A stretch of DNA of 64,000 nucleotides from Nymphalis io (GCF_905147045.1 NC_065889.1:2609001-2673000); one strand, 5' to 3'; shown: positions 1-13,200, numbered from the stretch's first letter. The notes: generated by a model from the letters alone, not told the origin. A program made the numbers and translations.

Positions 1-2640
1 TGCTTCGTTCAGTCTACTAATTTACATACATGAAAGCTGAATTTTGTGTACGATTATATCCTGATAACTTATAAAAAAATATTCTTTATTTCGTTATAAA
101 TCGTGCAGTGTTATAAACAAAGAAGGATATAAAACACGCAGATGAAGCCGGGGGTTAAAACTAGACTGTATTCTGCGCATTTTTATCATCTACATATAAA
201 AAGGTATTAAAATCTAGAAGAACCAGCTGTAACTATGTCAGTATCTAGTTATTTTTTACATAAAATATTTAAGAGTAAAAATAAAACTTATATAAAATAA
301 AATACATGTTTTTGCAATGTTTTCAAAATATTCATTGTGCAAATGATTGCATTGGCTTTGCGAAAATACTGTATTTCTTTTCGCCTTATCCTAAATTAAA
401 TTTTTCCGTATGAACGGGCTTGTTACAAATTTATGCTTACGATAATATTTGTAGGTTATTCTAAAATGGTAACGATTAAATTATTGATCGAAGAATCATC
501 TAGTCGACCTTAATAAATTCAGACATCGATTCACATCTTTGATAGCTCACACTTATGAACAGAATTAGTGTCAGGGTCATTGCTGCCCAAGGGGAAGGTA
601 GATAGATAGAGATAAATAAATAAATATATATATTAATAATTGCTCGTTACAGTAGTCTTTTCTCCATTCTACCTGGTGGTAATTGGTAGTAGAGTCCAAG
701 CGCGACGACGGCCAGTACAGTCGGGAAGAATGTTCTGCAATAGCTGCCTTTTCACGTCTTTTCGTCTAAATGGCTCATAGAATGACAATCTCAAAATCGG
801 GCAAGCATTTTCATTAACATTGATTTATTTTGTGAATATTATTTATATAACAACGGCGGTAAGAAACAGCGTGTGTATGACATGTATGTACTGGCATATC
901 GTATGAAATTCTGCCACAGTGCCAACAGTGGATAAGCATGGTGTCGTTTACCCAGCGGAATATTTACGGACTGTCATTTTACTTTTTGTTTGTGTATTTA
1001 GTGCGCTTTTATTTTAAAGTGAACCGAAATCGCTAACTGTTGCCATTGCAACTATTGCAAATATCATTATATTGACGTCTTTGTCATGCTATTGATCATG
1101 TGCCGATAAATAATGTTATTTAAACCAGATTGGTCATAGCGAATGTCATCATCTTCAGCATCCACAAGCTTTCTTATTTCACTGATGGGTATAAATCCTT
1201 TTTCGCCATAAGCGAATTGCCTCGCTTTAGTGTTAATCTAGTCTAGATTTGAACCAACTTTTTCGAGGCTATCCCTATGTCATCGATTTGAGGATGTCGT
1301 ATAGCTTTTTAAAAAGCTCTAATATTGAATTTAATATCACGTAATTTATCATTTGATTGTTTAATATTTAAAGTGTTGGCGTATTAAATAAATAAACGTT
1401 CCTTGAGATACTCCCTGATCCTTTCATAAGACTAGTTCTAAGTCCGCGCGCTTATGTTGGATAACTTTCAGAGCATCTTGATTCATTAGTCTTAGTTGAT
1501 AACGCTAGCGCGTTTAATTGATAAGATATTTAGTAGGAAGTCCATTTAATAAATACTAACCGTTAATACGATTTTTTGCAATAAACATCGTACATCGTAG
1601 GACGTAATTGCAATTTCTTCCAGTCTTAAATAAACCTCGTCGTCGTCACATTATATTTAGCCAGGATAGAAAATATTACGCAACCATTTTTTCTGCAGTG
1701 AATTATAAAATAAAAATATTCTTTTTTCAAATCTTATTTTGTTTATGTATTTTACATGTGTTATTAGACAGCATTGTGTTGTTACAAATGTATTTTGATT
1801 AGGTTCATTCTGTATCGAATTCTTTGAATTGTTACGTTAGATGATTAAATTGAAAAGCCACAACCAGTACTATTGAATATAAGGATCATATATTTCGAGA
1901 ATTTACGCGTTTCTGTGACCGGGACGTTATGGGCTTCGAAAATTTCTTCACCCCCAAGCACTTAAAATACTTATTAACAATAAATTCTTCAATGTCAGAT
2001 GTCTCCTTCACTATTTCAAATTACGAATTTGTATGCTTTGCGAATACAGTCGCATTTCACGATTCTCTTGGGTACAGGCTAGAGAAAATATGTATAATAT
2101 TTACAAGTACTGTTGCTGGAGTTATTCTAGTTAATTGTGAGTAATATTATAAATGCAATATTGTGTTGGTTGGTTTTTTTTTCGGCACAACAACAGAATA
2201 ATCTAGGACGTGAATTTTGTAGAAAAATAGTATGAACATGTAAGTGACGTAGCCTATTCATCTTCATGTTTTATCATGAAAATATAAATGGGGACGAAAT
2301 CGTTAAAAAACTGTTCGATAGAATCATTTTAAATATCATAATAATATTTTGGAATTTTTTTTTATGTAAGAGGGTTAGATATTATAGAGGTTAATATTTA
2401 TTATGTATAAATAAGGGCTAGACTGCAAAATGGTCTACACAATAGCTTCTAAAAAAAATTAGATTATGACGGTATAACAGTTGCATTATGCAGCATTGCT
2501 TTTCTAAGCCACTAATTGAAATGGTAGCAGTCAACATTTTTAAAACCTTTATTCAATATATGTGCGCATGAATGGCGTAAGTTAGGCCAATTTTTCACTT
2601 TCGCATCATTAACTCGGCCGTTATAAACGCCTTTATATTT
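1..2640. other. AT-rich stretch without recognisable genes
   Basis: Apart from the LINE fragment at 659-755 I see nothing. The short ORFs (64 and 71 aa) have no recognisable domain and look like chance. Confidence 0.6.
659..755 (-). mobile_element. Diverged LINE 3' UTR fragment
   Basis: The segment containing 'gtagtagagtccaagcgcga', the cggccagtacag motif and 'gggaagaatgttctgca' is a diverged match to the LINE 3' UTR on the minus strand. Nothing else of the element is visible. Confidence 0.65.
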
Positions 2641-2643
2641 TGT

Positions 2644-2735
2644 ACAGACCCGTCTGGGTGGTACCACTCACTTTATATATATTTCTTAAAGTGCATTTTC
2701 ACTCACCTGGTCCGGTTGACACTTGTTACCCCTAC
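2644..2735 (+). mobile_element. Possible family B head fragment
   Basis: 'cgtctgggtggtaccactca' resembles the B head 'cgtctgggtaggtaccaccc'. The following sequence is too diverged to follow. Confidence 0.35.
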
Positions 2736-3072
2736 ATGGTAATAAAAATTAAGCAAAATGATTGAAAATTACAACTCTGCTTATTTTCATTTCTATTTCT
2801 CTAATTGTGTAAATGCTGGTCCTTGGCCCTTCTGGCCGTTATAGTGTTACTGGGCGGGAGTGTGAGTAAAAGACGCCGCCTTAAAATTATTTCTTTATTT
2901 AAAATTACTCACAGTCGAGTGGAGTCGAAAATTATTTGATCTTTTCCTATATAAAATCCTCAATAACACTATCGATTTTTCCCAATTACTAGGATGATAA
3001 ATTTCAACGTCCGTATAAGATTTTTCTAGGAAGCTCCAACCAATGTTCGTACCCATTCACAAAACTAATCTC

Positions 3073-3126
3073 GGAATTCAACACAAACTAGACTTATATC
3101 CATAAGTCTAGTTTGTGTTGAATTCC
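3073..3126. repeat. Perfect 25-bp palindrome, 4-base spacer
   Basis: Arms 3073-3097 and 3102-3126 are exact inverted copies beginning 'ggaattcaacacaaac'. No gene or repeat family explains it. Confidence 0.95.
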
Positions 3127-3462
3127 TATCAATATCTACAACGCAATTTCTCGCTCATATAATAATCTAGACATCTTGCATAGCAGTTTTAAGATATATA
3201 AAAAAATGTTATTGAGAATACGTAATGAATTATCTTAAAATATAACGTAAATATCATAATTAATTCGAACGTAGCCTAATTTATTTATTTACAAAATGAT
3301 AAATCAATGTAACTCTATGTAAAAATTATACTATTATTTTTATCTACTTATTTGTTATCACAATGATTGTATAAATATTTCAATATATAACAATTAGTTT
3401 TTAATATAATTAAAAGTGCATTTAGTATATAAGTGCAATAAATTACATTTACTTACATCTCC

Positions 3463-3650
3463 AATGCGCCACCAACCTTGGGAACCAAGATGCACTATGC
3501 TTAGCTATGCCCCTTGTACCTATAGTTAAACTGGCTCACTCACCCTTTAAGCCGGATCACAACAATAGTGAATATTGCTGTTTGTCAGTAGAATATCTGA
3601 TGACTGGGTGGTACCCGGGTTTGACCACCAAGAACAAATCCTTCCCACCA
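3463..3650 (-). mobile_element. Family B retroposon, partial
   Basis: 'ccaatgcgccaccaaccttg' and 'tagaatatctgatgactggg' identify the central and head parts; the tail third is missing. Confidence 0.8.
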
Positions 3651-3967
3651 AGCATTGATGATTAATAATAAAAATACTTTAATATGATATGAATGATGAT
3701 AAGTATTTACATAATTTTGTACTGAAATAAAAACATAAGAAGATTAGCCAACGTTCTTAAGAAAATACTAACATTATATTTTCTATCGAAAGAAAAGTGT
3801 TGCAGGAATATACAGATAAAAAATAAATAATTACATAGTGTAGTGAAACAGCTATTGTTTTATCATATACAAATATAATCACATAAGCAACTTTTCGATT
3901 TCGGAACAAAATTATCTTTAATTGAAATTTCAACTAGTATAATAATAGAAGTACAAAAGCTGTAACT

Positions 3968-4095
3968 TCACTAATATTATAAATGCAACGCAAATTGCAC
4001 ACCTTAACTACTCAACTGTTCATAATGATACGTTGCCGGGATACCAAAAACATATTTTCCCTTACACGTGGGCGAAGCCGCGTGCAAAAACTAGT
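3968..4095 (+). mobile_element. Helitron-like non-autonomous element ending CTAGT
   Basis: Begins near 'cactaatattataaatgcaa' and ends 'acacgtgggcgaagccgcgt' then 'gcaaaaactagt'. A short hairpin near the 3' end plus terminal CTAGT fits the Helitron CTRRT end. No replicase is present. Confidence 0.5.
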
Positions 4096-5659
4096 TACAC
4101 TATGAAGCTTATTAAGGCACTCGGTTATGTTTACTGGGAATCCTGGGAACAACATTAGAAAGTCAAAGTTCTAATTAGCGCGCACCGTTAATGTCTACGA
4201 AAACAGAAACTTTAGCATTTTAGCATTGAACAATGTAACTTTGCATTCCCCCGTGTGTAAAAACTTGTACAATTCAATTTCATTACAAAATGTAATTAAA
4301 CACAGATTCTTAATAATTTCCTTGTGAAGTCCATATATTATATATAACGTTATTTTTCTTGACTCATCAAATATGTTTATGGGGTTGTTCGATGAAAAGG
4401 TGATAATGGTCGGAAAGATGACGGGCGAAGCCCCAACAAGGGCTTTTTGTAATACTTTTTGTTGTTTTGCGCGAGTAATATATCAATGTTGATCTTTAGT
4501 GTATAACTTTTTTAGGTTCGAATGAAACGATTTAGCCGAAAAAATGTTTCACTAAATTCATGTCTATTAAGCTGTACTTTTTATCTATCTAAAGTTTTTG
4601 ATTTGTGTTTTATAACAATATCTTGGCAAATGTGTTAGAAGAAATAAAAAATAATCATGAAGTACAGCGTGGTAGATATTTTGTGGTGATGAAAAGATTT
4701 TTTTCAATTTCGACATTGTACAAATTGATAAATCACATGAAAAGTAATACTACAATAAATAATAATAATAATATAATGTAGTACTCTTTAAAATCTTTTA
4801 AAACTCAGTAATCGTAGTCTAATTTTATATTTAAATATTATATATTTTTGAATGATAAGATTTTCTTTAAATAGGTAATTTAATTAATACTACTTACTAC
4901 CAAAGTAAATAAATTTAATGTTATTTTCAGTGGCGTGGGTGACTTTGCATTTCATTCTTATTGATTTTTTTCTGTCTGTATAAATTAAAAAGTAGATTAG
5001 TCGCCGTCTCTCAGTGGCTAATATCTATATTTAAAACATACAACCTATTGAATGTTATAGAATCGTCATAAGAGCTGAAAACTGAACACATATTATTAAG
5101 GAAAATTTCAATCTTATATTTAAAGATCAAAGTTCAATCTCATATAATATGATCGTATAGTTGACGTAAATATATTCCTTCGTATAACTTTTTAATCAGA
5201 ATAGATTCGTTTTCTCGAATGTGCTCAGCATTTCGATTAGCAGCGATATTTCTACTATAAGAATTCAGAAAAGATTAAAATTTCTCGTTGTTAAAATACG
5301 TACTTAGAAATAAAGGGCCGATGGGTTAGCCTTGAGACATGTGAGGGGAGAAAGTATCTACAAAGACATTGAAGCAAATGTATGTCTTGTAACTTTATCG
5401 TTCACTAGAAATCAAATGGCGTATCTCTCTTATGGATTTCTCCTTTATATTTTTGGGATATTTTGCTTTCCATAAAGTAATTGTTACGTTAATCAATTTC
5501 TTTTAAAATTACCACACGCGATGGCTTGATTTACTGCAGTTAAATTAAATTTAAGCAGAATTTATTCACATAAATGCAATATATTTTATAATCTGAGTAA
5601 TGCAATCACAGAAATGTAGTATGTCCGTTCGATTGAAATATTATAGAGCACAATCTTAT

Positions 5660-5750
5660 TGGCAAACAGGTGCACACTATTAGATATAGTGTGCTCACTC
5701 TCTTATCGAATGGACGATAATCAACACGACCGGAGAGAGATCAGCTACGG
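5660..5750 (-). mobile_element. SINE family C fragment with small palindrome
   Basis: 'gcaaacaggtgcacac' and 'aacacgaccggagagagatc' match the central part on minus. A 9-bp palindrome (5672-5694) interrupts it. Confidence 0.6.
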
Positions 5751-6313
5751 GGGTGTTACACTGCTTATGTCCTAACTTTGAGGTACTAATTAGATATTAA
5801 TTAGCTACCCAACAGACTAATGAGTAACGACAACACAGATGAACGGGTTTACAGATTCCGCATATTTAAGAATTAGAAACTATTAGAAAATAAAATAATG
5901 ATTGAAAAAATAATTTTATGTGACCATAAATAAAGCAACATCCTGGTTCATGCCCAAATTCGAACCCATGACCTTCGTTTGGGATTGACGATCAAAATTA
6001 CTGGACCATTATGGCGCTATTGTATTATATTAATGTATTTTTAGATTTTCATTCAAAGCAACTTGTTTAGTGAATATTAATGATCCGTGTAATAGACGAG
6101 TATCGAACGCAGAGGAAATGTTTAGCTTAGCAAGACTTTCGTTATTGGAAAACTTACTAATCTACAGCCCCAACAGAAGCGACGGGGTAGTAATCTGTAT
6201 CAGAGCAATTTATAAACGATATCCATGAACAGAAAAGCCTTCTTATGAAAAAAACCGGCCCAAATGAGCTGACATTTCACTTTAGTAAAATCAATACGTG
6301 TTGATTGTCAAAC

Positions 6314-6614
6314 ATTTTTTTTTTTTTTTTATAGAAAAGGAAGGCGGACGAGCATATGGGCCACCTGATGGAAGTGGTCACCAACGCTCTTAGACATTGG
6401 CATTGTAAGAAATGTCAACCATCGCTTACATATCCAATGCGCCACCAACCTTGGGAACTAAGATTTTATGTCCCTTGTGCCTGTAATTACACTGGCTCAC
6501 TCACCCTTCAAACCGGAACACAACAATATCAAGTATTGCTGTTTTGCGGTAGAATATCTGATGAGTGGGTGGTACCTACCCAGACGAGCATGCACAAAGC
6601 CCTACCACCAGTAA
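6314..6614 (-). mobile_element. Family B retroposon, near-complete copy
   Basis: A T run at 6314-6330 marks the poly(A) tail of a minus copy. It continues 'atagaaaaggaaggcggacg', 'gcgccaccaaccttgggaac', 'ggctcactcacccttcaaac' and ends at the head 'aaagccctaccacca'. The unusual ORF across it is accidental. Confidence 0.85.
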
Positions 6615-8224
6615 ATATATACATTACATTCCTTTAACATAATTAACATACATTCTTTCATTCCTTTAACATACATTACATTCCTTCTTAATTGATATCT
6701 GCATATACTTTTTTCAAGTCAGTTTTCTTTTAAGAAGATTGGTTCTAATGCAGATTTCCCATTGGTTCAATTTTATGGATAATTTATTAATAATATTTTT
6801 TGAGTATAATAATAAAAAATAAGAGTTGAAATTGACTTTAATGCGAATTAATATTAGCTGATAATAATTATATTATTTTCAATACTTTTCTTTCAATTGT
6901 TCGATAATATTAAGAATGTTTGTAAATACATTCGGGGCGTACGAGTGGTGTTTGTTTTTGAGTTTTGCGTACATTTGGACCCCAGTGTTCTCCAACCGTT
7001 ATGTGTACAGGATTTATTGATTATTTGATATACTTTTACTTTTTACCCCACAACGGAGGGTATATTATTTCGGTCGGTATGTAAGTTTGTTTATCTGTTC
7101 CCTCATAACCTCTAAGCTATTTATGACAGTGCGACAAATGAGGTATGTGTGTTTAAAATGTCTTGATCATCCTCTTGTTATAGGCTGTGACGTCATTCTA
7201 AATTCAATATATTTTAAGAATGCTCCGTGTTTGCTTTCATATAATTTCAGTACAGATCATAAACATTTATTATATATTTAATTAACCCGATAATTAAAAA
7301 GGATAAAGTTATAAAATCACATCATCCTTCTCAAAGCGCGATTTTTACATAGTCGGGATTTTGTTTTTTAGCTTTTACTTGTAGCCAAACATGATGCGAG
7401 TAATTGCAATACTGACGCAGCTGTATTATCTCACCGAATGGAAAACCATTCCATTGAATTAGAAGAAAAATTCCAACGGATTTGATTTTTGGGGCCTACA
7501 ATTTTTTATCTTATAAAATGGAATATACTTGCGAAATCGAAAATCGAGAGCTTTTTGTGACTACAAAGGCTTATTTTTAAGAAATATTATTCTCTTTTAG
7601 GTAACCTTAAGGTAATTATGATTAATGAAGAATAAATACTAGTGATTAATACAGTGCGAATTAATTAAATAAAAAGATAAAAATATAAAGATTCATCTGT
7701 TCATCGAAAGAAAACAGAAACATGTAGTTTTCCTGTAGGTAAGAACAAATCATATTAATTATTATCTATGAAAACAAATTAATGTATTTATTGTACGCAC
7801 AAAAAACCTACGTATATTTCAAAAAATTTCAAGTTTATCGTTTCGGAGTTTTCGCAATCGGAATCGCTATCGTTTTGAGTGCTTAACAATTAACCAGATT
7901 ATTCCATGGACAACAAGAGTCGATGGGTTTTTCAATTATAATTTGTTATCACTCTCCATGGGTGTTTGCAATATCGCAGGGATTATATTTTCCGCTAAAT
8001 CCCAATAAACCACCTGAAGTCACACCGATCTTTATACCATATCTACGTTATGTTTTAATTTTTGTATTTGATTTGAGAATTAGTAGACTATTCAGGTATA
8101 TAGAAAATAAATTTAGTTTTTTATTTAGATTTAGAAATATGTACTATTTTATTATTTTTTGTTTTATTTTTTCCAGCGTAATAGATAATCAACTGAAAAG
8201 GAAAAATACCAAAATATATATGAT

Positions 8225-8312
8225 ATCTTCGGACGTATTTCGGCCACGGCAGAGACCGGGGATTTGAACCCAGGATCTCGGGGTCTGCGGCCTTATACCT
8301 AGTCAATAGCTT
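8225..8312 (-). mobile_element. tRNA-like SINE head, family C variant
   Basis: 'ggatttgaacccaggatctc' and 'gggtctgcggccttatacct' match the family C head region on minus, joined to 'ttcggccacggcagagacc' from its tail, so the body is deleted. Confidence 0.6.
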
Positions 8313-8493
8313 ATTTTGGCATAGCTAAGCTAGTTAACGTAGATACATAACCATTAAAATATAAATATATATCGAATGTTTCTCTAAATGATTACAACTT
8401 TTAAATAACAATAAGGCAAAAGGAAGACAGGAAAAAAGGGACTGAGTAAGTGGGAATGTGTAAGAAAATATATACTCGGTAAAGTTAAGTAAA

Positions 8494-8834
8494 GTAACAG
8501 CCTGTTAATGTCCCACTGCTGGGCTAAGGCCTCCTCTCCCTTTCTGAGGAGAAGGTTTGGAGCTTATTCCACCACGCTGCTCCAATGCGGGTTGGTAGAA
8601 TACACATGTGGCATAATTTCAATGAAAATAGACACATGCAGGAAACCTGCATGTGTCTATTTTCATTGAAATTATGATGTTGTTGTTGTCTTACGATGTT
8701 TTCCTTCACCGTCAAGCACGAGATGAATTATAAACACAAATTAAGCACAAGATAGTTCAGTGGTGCTTGCCCGGGTTTGAACCCACGATCATCGGTTAAG
8801 ATTCACGCGTTCTATCCACTAGGCCATCTCGGCT
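8494..8834 (-). mobile_element. SINE family A, near-complete copy with internal palindrome
   Basis: This is a tRNA-derived SINE. The 5' head (at the right) has an A-box-like 'gagatggcc' and B-box 'gggtttgaaccc'; the body has 'ccttcaccgtcaagcacgag' and the tail 'cccactgctgggctaaggcc' on plus. This copy carries a 31-bp inverted duplication (8612-8676) absent from the other copies. Confidence 0.85.
8612..8676. repeat. Perfect 31-bp palindrome inside a SINE A copy
   Basis: Arms 8612-8642 and 8646-8676, spacer aaa. Sister copies have only one arm at this place. Confidence 0.95.
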
Positions 8835-9649
8835 TTTTTACTCGATAAGATAGATGAGAATTAAAGAAAAACATACAAGTACGATTACGATACCAAGCAA
8901 ATTTAAGGGCTTAGTAATTGACTATGATGATAGAATTCGATGTTTATATTTAGTAGAAAAAATAGTCTTATTTATTATAATCTCATAGGAAGACGTTTTG
9001 TCTGGAAATGCGTTAAATATGATATCGCCAAGACAGTAATATTGGCGATTTTCCAATTCATGTTTTATCATACTGCGTATTGGCACGACCGTTTGAAATG
9101 TCATCCAACATTTTCGGCTTGTTTTGGGTTTCGATGAATAATAAAGATAATAAGACTGTAAATCAGACGCTCGTTAGAATTATGTATGTGTGTATTTTTC
9201 TTCAAACTGCTTTTAAGAAGCATCTGAGGATTATTCGCTTTTTTATGGGATATTTCATACGGCAAGTGGATCTAAGCTAATGATCACGAACAATTTAGTA
9301 TTCCTTGCTACGTCTTTGTAACATCGTGATGAATGTAATATGTCGTTAAAGATTCTGTTATTCGTATTACAGTTTAGATGTCAAATTATGATGTTATAAA
9401 GTTTTAGTCTGTTGAATTAATATGTGGGACGATCTTATCCGCAGATACATTTACGTTCTATTTATTTTGATGGTAAAATTTTGTATACTATTAATTGATA
9501 ATACTCTGTTATCATAAAACTTATAATCGCTGCACCAGCATTACTTTGGTATGAGTTTAATTTGGTGGTACTAACCTTGAGTGTCTGAAGTCAAGGTTCG
9601 AGCGTCTAAGGCAGATTTTTATGAAACACATTTGAATACATGGTAAAAG

Positions 9650-9742
9650 AAAAACTCGTGAGGAAACCTGCATGTGACGGATGACAGTCTGTCATTAACG
9701 GAGAGGAAGCCTTTGTCCAGTGGGACATTTATATGCTGATTT
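9650..9742 (+). mobile_element. SINE family A (or RTE tail) 3' fragment
   Basis: 'ctcgtgaggaaacctgcatg' followed by 'gcctttgtccagtgggac' matches the body and tail of family A with internal loss. The tail spelling is intermediate between family A and the RTE element. Confidence 0.55.
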
Positions 9743-10011
9743 TTTTTACTTTATTTAAATCCTTCGATCTAGAATGATAGATTGAAATATTATAATAAAT
9801 TGTATAAGTACTTTGATTCTGGTGTACAATGTTAAAGCTGATCTTAATAGTGATGTTGTATGTTGGCTCGTGAGCGATTTGGCGCGAATGTTTGTGAAAA
9901 TTGGCGGATAAATTTAACATTCCGTCGCGTGGTTAGACAGAACTAATATTTGTACGTTCACGAAACATTTTCATGCTGTATTTGTATTCGCTGGTCTTTT
10001 TTTATATATAA

Positions 10012-10136
10012 TAGTTAGGTGGGCGCGCAAATGGGTCACCTTATGGGAATTGGTCACCACCGCTTTTTGACATGAAGCTGCAAAAATATTAACCTTACAT
10101 CGCCAATGAATCACTGACCTTGGGAAAGACATAAAC
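10012..10136 (-). mobile_element. Family B retroposon tail fragment
   Basis: 'gcaaatgggtcaccttatgg' and 'tcgccaatgaatcactgacc' match the tail half on minus. Confidence 0.65.
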
Positions 10137-10194
10137 AAACTGAATTAAATCAGTTTTATTAAATATTATTATTATTATTTCAAAGGTTAAAAGT

Positions 10195-10390
10195 TTTCTT
10201 CAAACTTTGATTTATAATACCTGGTCGACCGAGTTTCGCTCGGCGTTTTGTTTTTGTAATTTCGTGAATAATGAAAAACTGCGAAAGACAGCTACATTTA
10301 ACTTAAAAAACAAAATCTTATCTACAAAATTAGAGCCAAATCGTTAGAGAAAGAACTGAGATACACGAAATGAGTTTATAATTATATTTT
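10195..10390. repeat. Possible dispersed repeat with terminal hairpin
   Basis: 'cgaccgagtttcgctcgg' forms a short hairpin; 'acaaaattagagccaaatcg' follows. I recall similar sequences dispersed in Lepidoptera, but only one copy is seen here. Confidence 0.35.
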
Positions 10391-11804
10391 TATTTACAGC
10401 TATTGCTTAAGTTTTTGTATAGTATTAAAAATCGCTAAAATTACAAAATGCAATGTACACTAAGTCACACGTGCTTTCATTTAACGCGCCAAAACACCAT
10501 TCGTAAAATTTGAGTAACACAAAGGTGATTTCTAACAATATTAGATGATGTAAATATTAGAGAAAATGTTATACATTTTATCTGGTTATTACCAAATGTT
10601 TTATTTATATGAATTATTGAATCAATATTTATTATTTGTGTTTAAATATAAAATTTTCAACGCTTCAAATAAAACTTGCATGGGTGAAGACGTGACTTCG
10701 AATGCAACTTGAAGTACGTTCAGGATTATCTCGACAACTCGAGCATGCTTCAATTAGTTATTAAAAATAATCTTACTAGTAAAGCTTGTTACTCTGTTTC
10801 TAAATATAAAAATAAAAAATGCACCGATTGAATGATTGCTGAATCTTGTGTAGGAATAAACTAATTGTAGGGAATTTGTATAAATTTGTGAATTTTGTAA
10901 AAAGAGAAATTAATGGGTTTCTTATCGGTTGAATAAAATTAAAAATGTCAGTTGGTCGAAAGTATATTTGAATATATTTTTATTTGATTTGAACGAAATT
11001 TGAAGTTATTACTATTTACTAAAGTTTTTTCTTGTTTTAATAATAATTAACTTTATGATTATAGTGTTTACTAAAGAGAATGTGTCTATGTGGCTTGGTG
11101 ACCTCTTATCATTAGAAATAATTAGAATACTGTTTTTAATGTAAATTTAGATAAACAAAATAAATTCAGCGTAAGCTCTATGAGTCCTTCTGTGTTTGCA
11201 CTGGTCTTTCATTTCATTAAATACTTGCTCACACAGCTAATAAAAACACCTGCAAATGAATATAAACGTAAGCAAGGCAAACGAAAAGCCGGCAACAAGC
11301 ATTTTTATTACTCAGATTAAATAACTCGCTTTTACAGCTTTTTTTAAACTAAGGTTTTTCTAAAAGGAATTATTAATATATCCTGAAAGGCATTAACAGT
11401 ACATTAAGTAACATTTTAATTAAAAATATGGATGTTCTCTACGAAGGAATGAAAAATGTGTAAAATATAATTGAAATGATAGTGTGTAATCCTTGCAGGA
11501 TGAAAAAAAAATTATTTCTCTTTAATCTTTACTTGGTTATATTAATATTTTAAAGAAGAAATATTTTTTTAATTAATATTGTAACATTTTTTTTGCAGTG
11601 CGGATGTATATTTATTGTTCGTTTCCTTTTTCATGATTTTGATATAGATCTTAAATAATTTATTTATAATTTTCACTTAACTTTATGTCAATTTATGGAA
11701 TTCATTGATTATTTATTTACGGACGCAAATGTTGAGTTTAATAATAATCATAAAACAGTAATATTTTTGACGGCTTGGGTGGTAATAATACTTACCATAT
11801 TGTA

Positions 11805-12137
11805 TCACTACGTATTATAAATCAAAGGCCACCACGTCTGTCTGTTTGCCTGATCGCGATACTACTACTAAGAACTACCGAACGGATACTCATACGTTTT
11901 CACTAATGAACCAAGTTATTCGTTAGGAAGGTTTAGATATATAATTCGTTAAGGTTTCTAGTAGAATTGGCTGAAATATAACGATGATTGTTGAAGTTGT
12001 CGAAAAAAAACTTGTCGACTTGAAGCTTTAGTAGCGTTCGCCACGTAAACCGATAGTGTTAAATGTATCCCGACATAAGCGTTTTATATAGGCCTTAAGT
12101 TTTTCTACCCGTGCGAAGCCAGTTACCCGTAGCTAGT
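11805..12137 (+). mobile_element. Helitron-like element ending CTAGT
   Basis: 'ccaccacgtctgtctgtttg' near the start and 'cccgtgcgaagccagttacc' before the terminal ctagt. No coding capacity. Confidence 0.5.
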
Positions 12138-12212
12138 ATAATATAATAGCAACTACCCCACTGGTATAGTAAATAAGAAATACTTCTGAAAAGCCCATAC
12201 CGCCCATCTTTA

Positions 12213-12282
12213 TTGCGAGTATTTTGCATCATGTTATACGACATACATGTATTTCGTATAACATGATTCAAAATACTCGCAA
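12213..12282. repeat. 29-bp inverted repeat, one mismatch, 12-base loop
   Basis: Arms 12213-12241 and 12254-12282 (ttgcgagtattttg ... caaaatactcgcaa) with a single mismatch. The hairpin size would also fit a small-RNA precursor, but nothing else supports that. Confidence 0.93.
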
Positions 12283-12610
12283 AATTTATTTATAACTGTG
12301 TCGCTGGGTCACTGTTTTCGGCTTTAATTACTGAGTTTTCACCTTTAGAGAGATTAATTTACAGCTCTCTAATGTGACTCAAAGCTTTTTCACGTTCACT
12401 ACTTCACACATTAAATGCACATACGATTTTAAAAAAATACGAGTACTCGCGCTGCACTACAATATTCTAGAATTTCCCTTGTAATTTAAAAAGCTCCTTC
12501 TTCAATCCAGTATTCCTATTTATGATATTCGGTGCTACTATTTCAGTATCGACGCGTTCTTGGAGGAGTTGGTTGCGTAGCTCATTTGGGGATTGCTGTT
12601 ATTTAAGGGT

Positions 12611-12968
12611 TGACTGCTTCGGTGGTCTAGTAGCTTAATGTAAGGCTGCAGACCCGTAGGTCCTGGGTTCAATTAACAGGTCGGGTCAATAAAAAGGTAT
12701 TGGGTTTTTCTGTAGCAGCCTGGAGTCTGAAATTTGGAAGTGTGTACACTCCTGTGCCTCGGAAAGCACGTAATGCCGTTGGTCCTGCGCCAGAACTCTT
12801 GCCGGTCGTGTCGGATTGCCGTCCCGTTGGATTATGAGAGCTAGGAAATAGAGAGTGCATCTGTGTTTGCGCACATTCTTCTGCATTATAATATCTCTTG
12901 CGCTATTGGCTAATCTCTCTTGAGATAGGCCAACGTGGACGCAATCGGTCTAGAGGACATCATTATTG
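12611..12968 (+). mobile_element. SINE family C with 9-bp target duplication
   Basis: tRNA-like head 'gactgcttcggtggtctagt' and B box 'gggttcaatt', body 'cctcggaaagcacgtaatgc' and 'cttgccggtcgtgtcggatt', tail 'gtctagaggacatcatt'. It is flanked by tttaagggt at 12602-12610 and 12969-12977. Confidence 0.85.
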
Positions 12969-13049
12969 TTTAAGGGTAAAACTCAATTTAGCTTTAATAT
13001 ATTGGATGTTTTGTGTATTACGCGAGATTGTGTATTTAATGCTGGTTAA

Positions 13050-13200
13050 ATTATTTGTATACGCCCGTGGCTTTACCCGTGTGTTAGGGGGAGAAGGGTA
13101 TAAGTTAAAAATAAGTAGTCTATGTCCTTGGGGTTCAAGCTTGTTTCATACCAAAACAAACAGACAGAGTTACCTTCGCGTTTATAATATTAGTATAAAT
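13050..13200 (-). mobile_element. Helitron-like element, minus copy
   Basis: Read on minus: 5' 'tactaatattataaacgcga' then 'aaacaagcttgaaccccaag' and 3' 'cacgggtaaagccacggg'. It lies just after a C SINE. Confidence 0.5.

Larger units (their letters stand above)
4100..8220. other. Mostly unannotated AT-rich DNA
   Basis: Contains one C fragment and one B copy as listed. The segment 7030-7280 ('ccccacaacggagggtatat') vaguely resembles repeats I know from moths, but no second copy is in the window. Confidence 0.5.
8840..11800. other. Mostly unannotated AT-rich DNA
   Basis: Only the short A/RTE tail fragment, a B fragment and a possible hairpin repeat are seen; no gene. Confidence 0.5.

Noticed and set aside
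3073..3126. Possible transcription terminator or operator
   Set aside because: The perfect palindrome lies in AT-rich intergenic eukaryotic DNA with no nearby gene; a mutational origin is simpler.
6356..6637. 93 aa ORF, similar peptides at 15970, 25610, 48704 and 57736
   Set aside because: All are translations of family B repeat copies; the similarity reflects the repeat, not a gene family.
12669..12886. Similar 63-88 aa peptides at 12669, 20036 and 33860
   Set aside because: These are antisense translations of SINE C copies.
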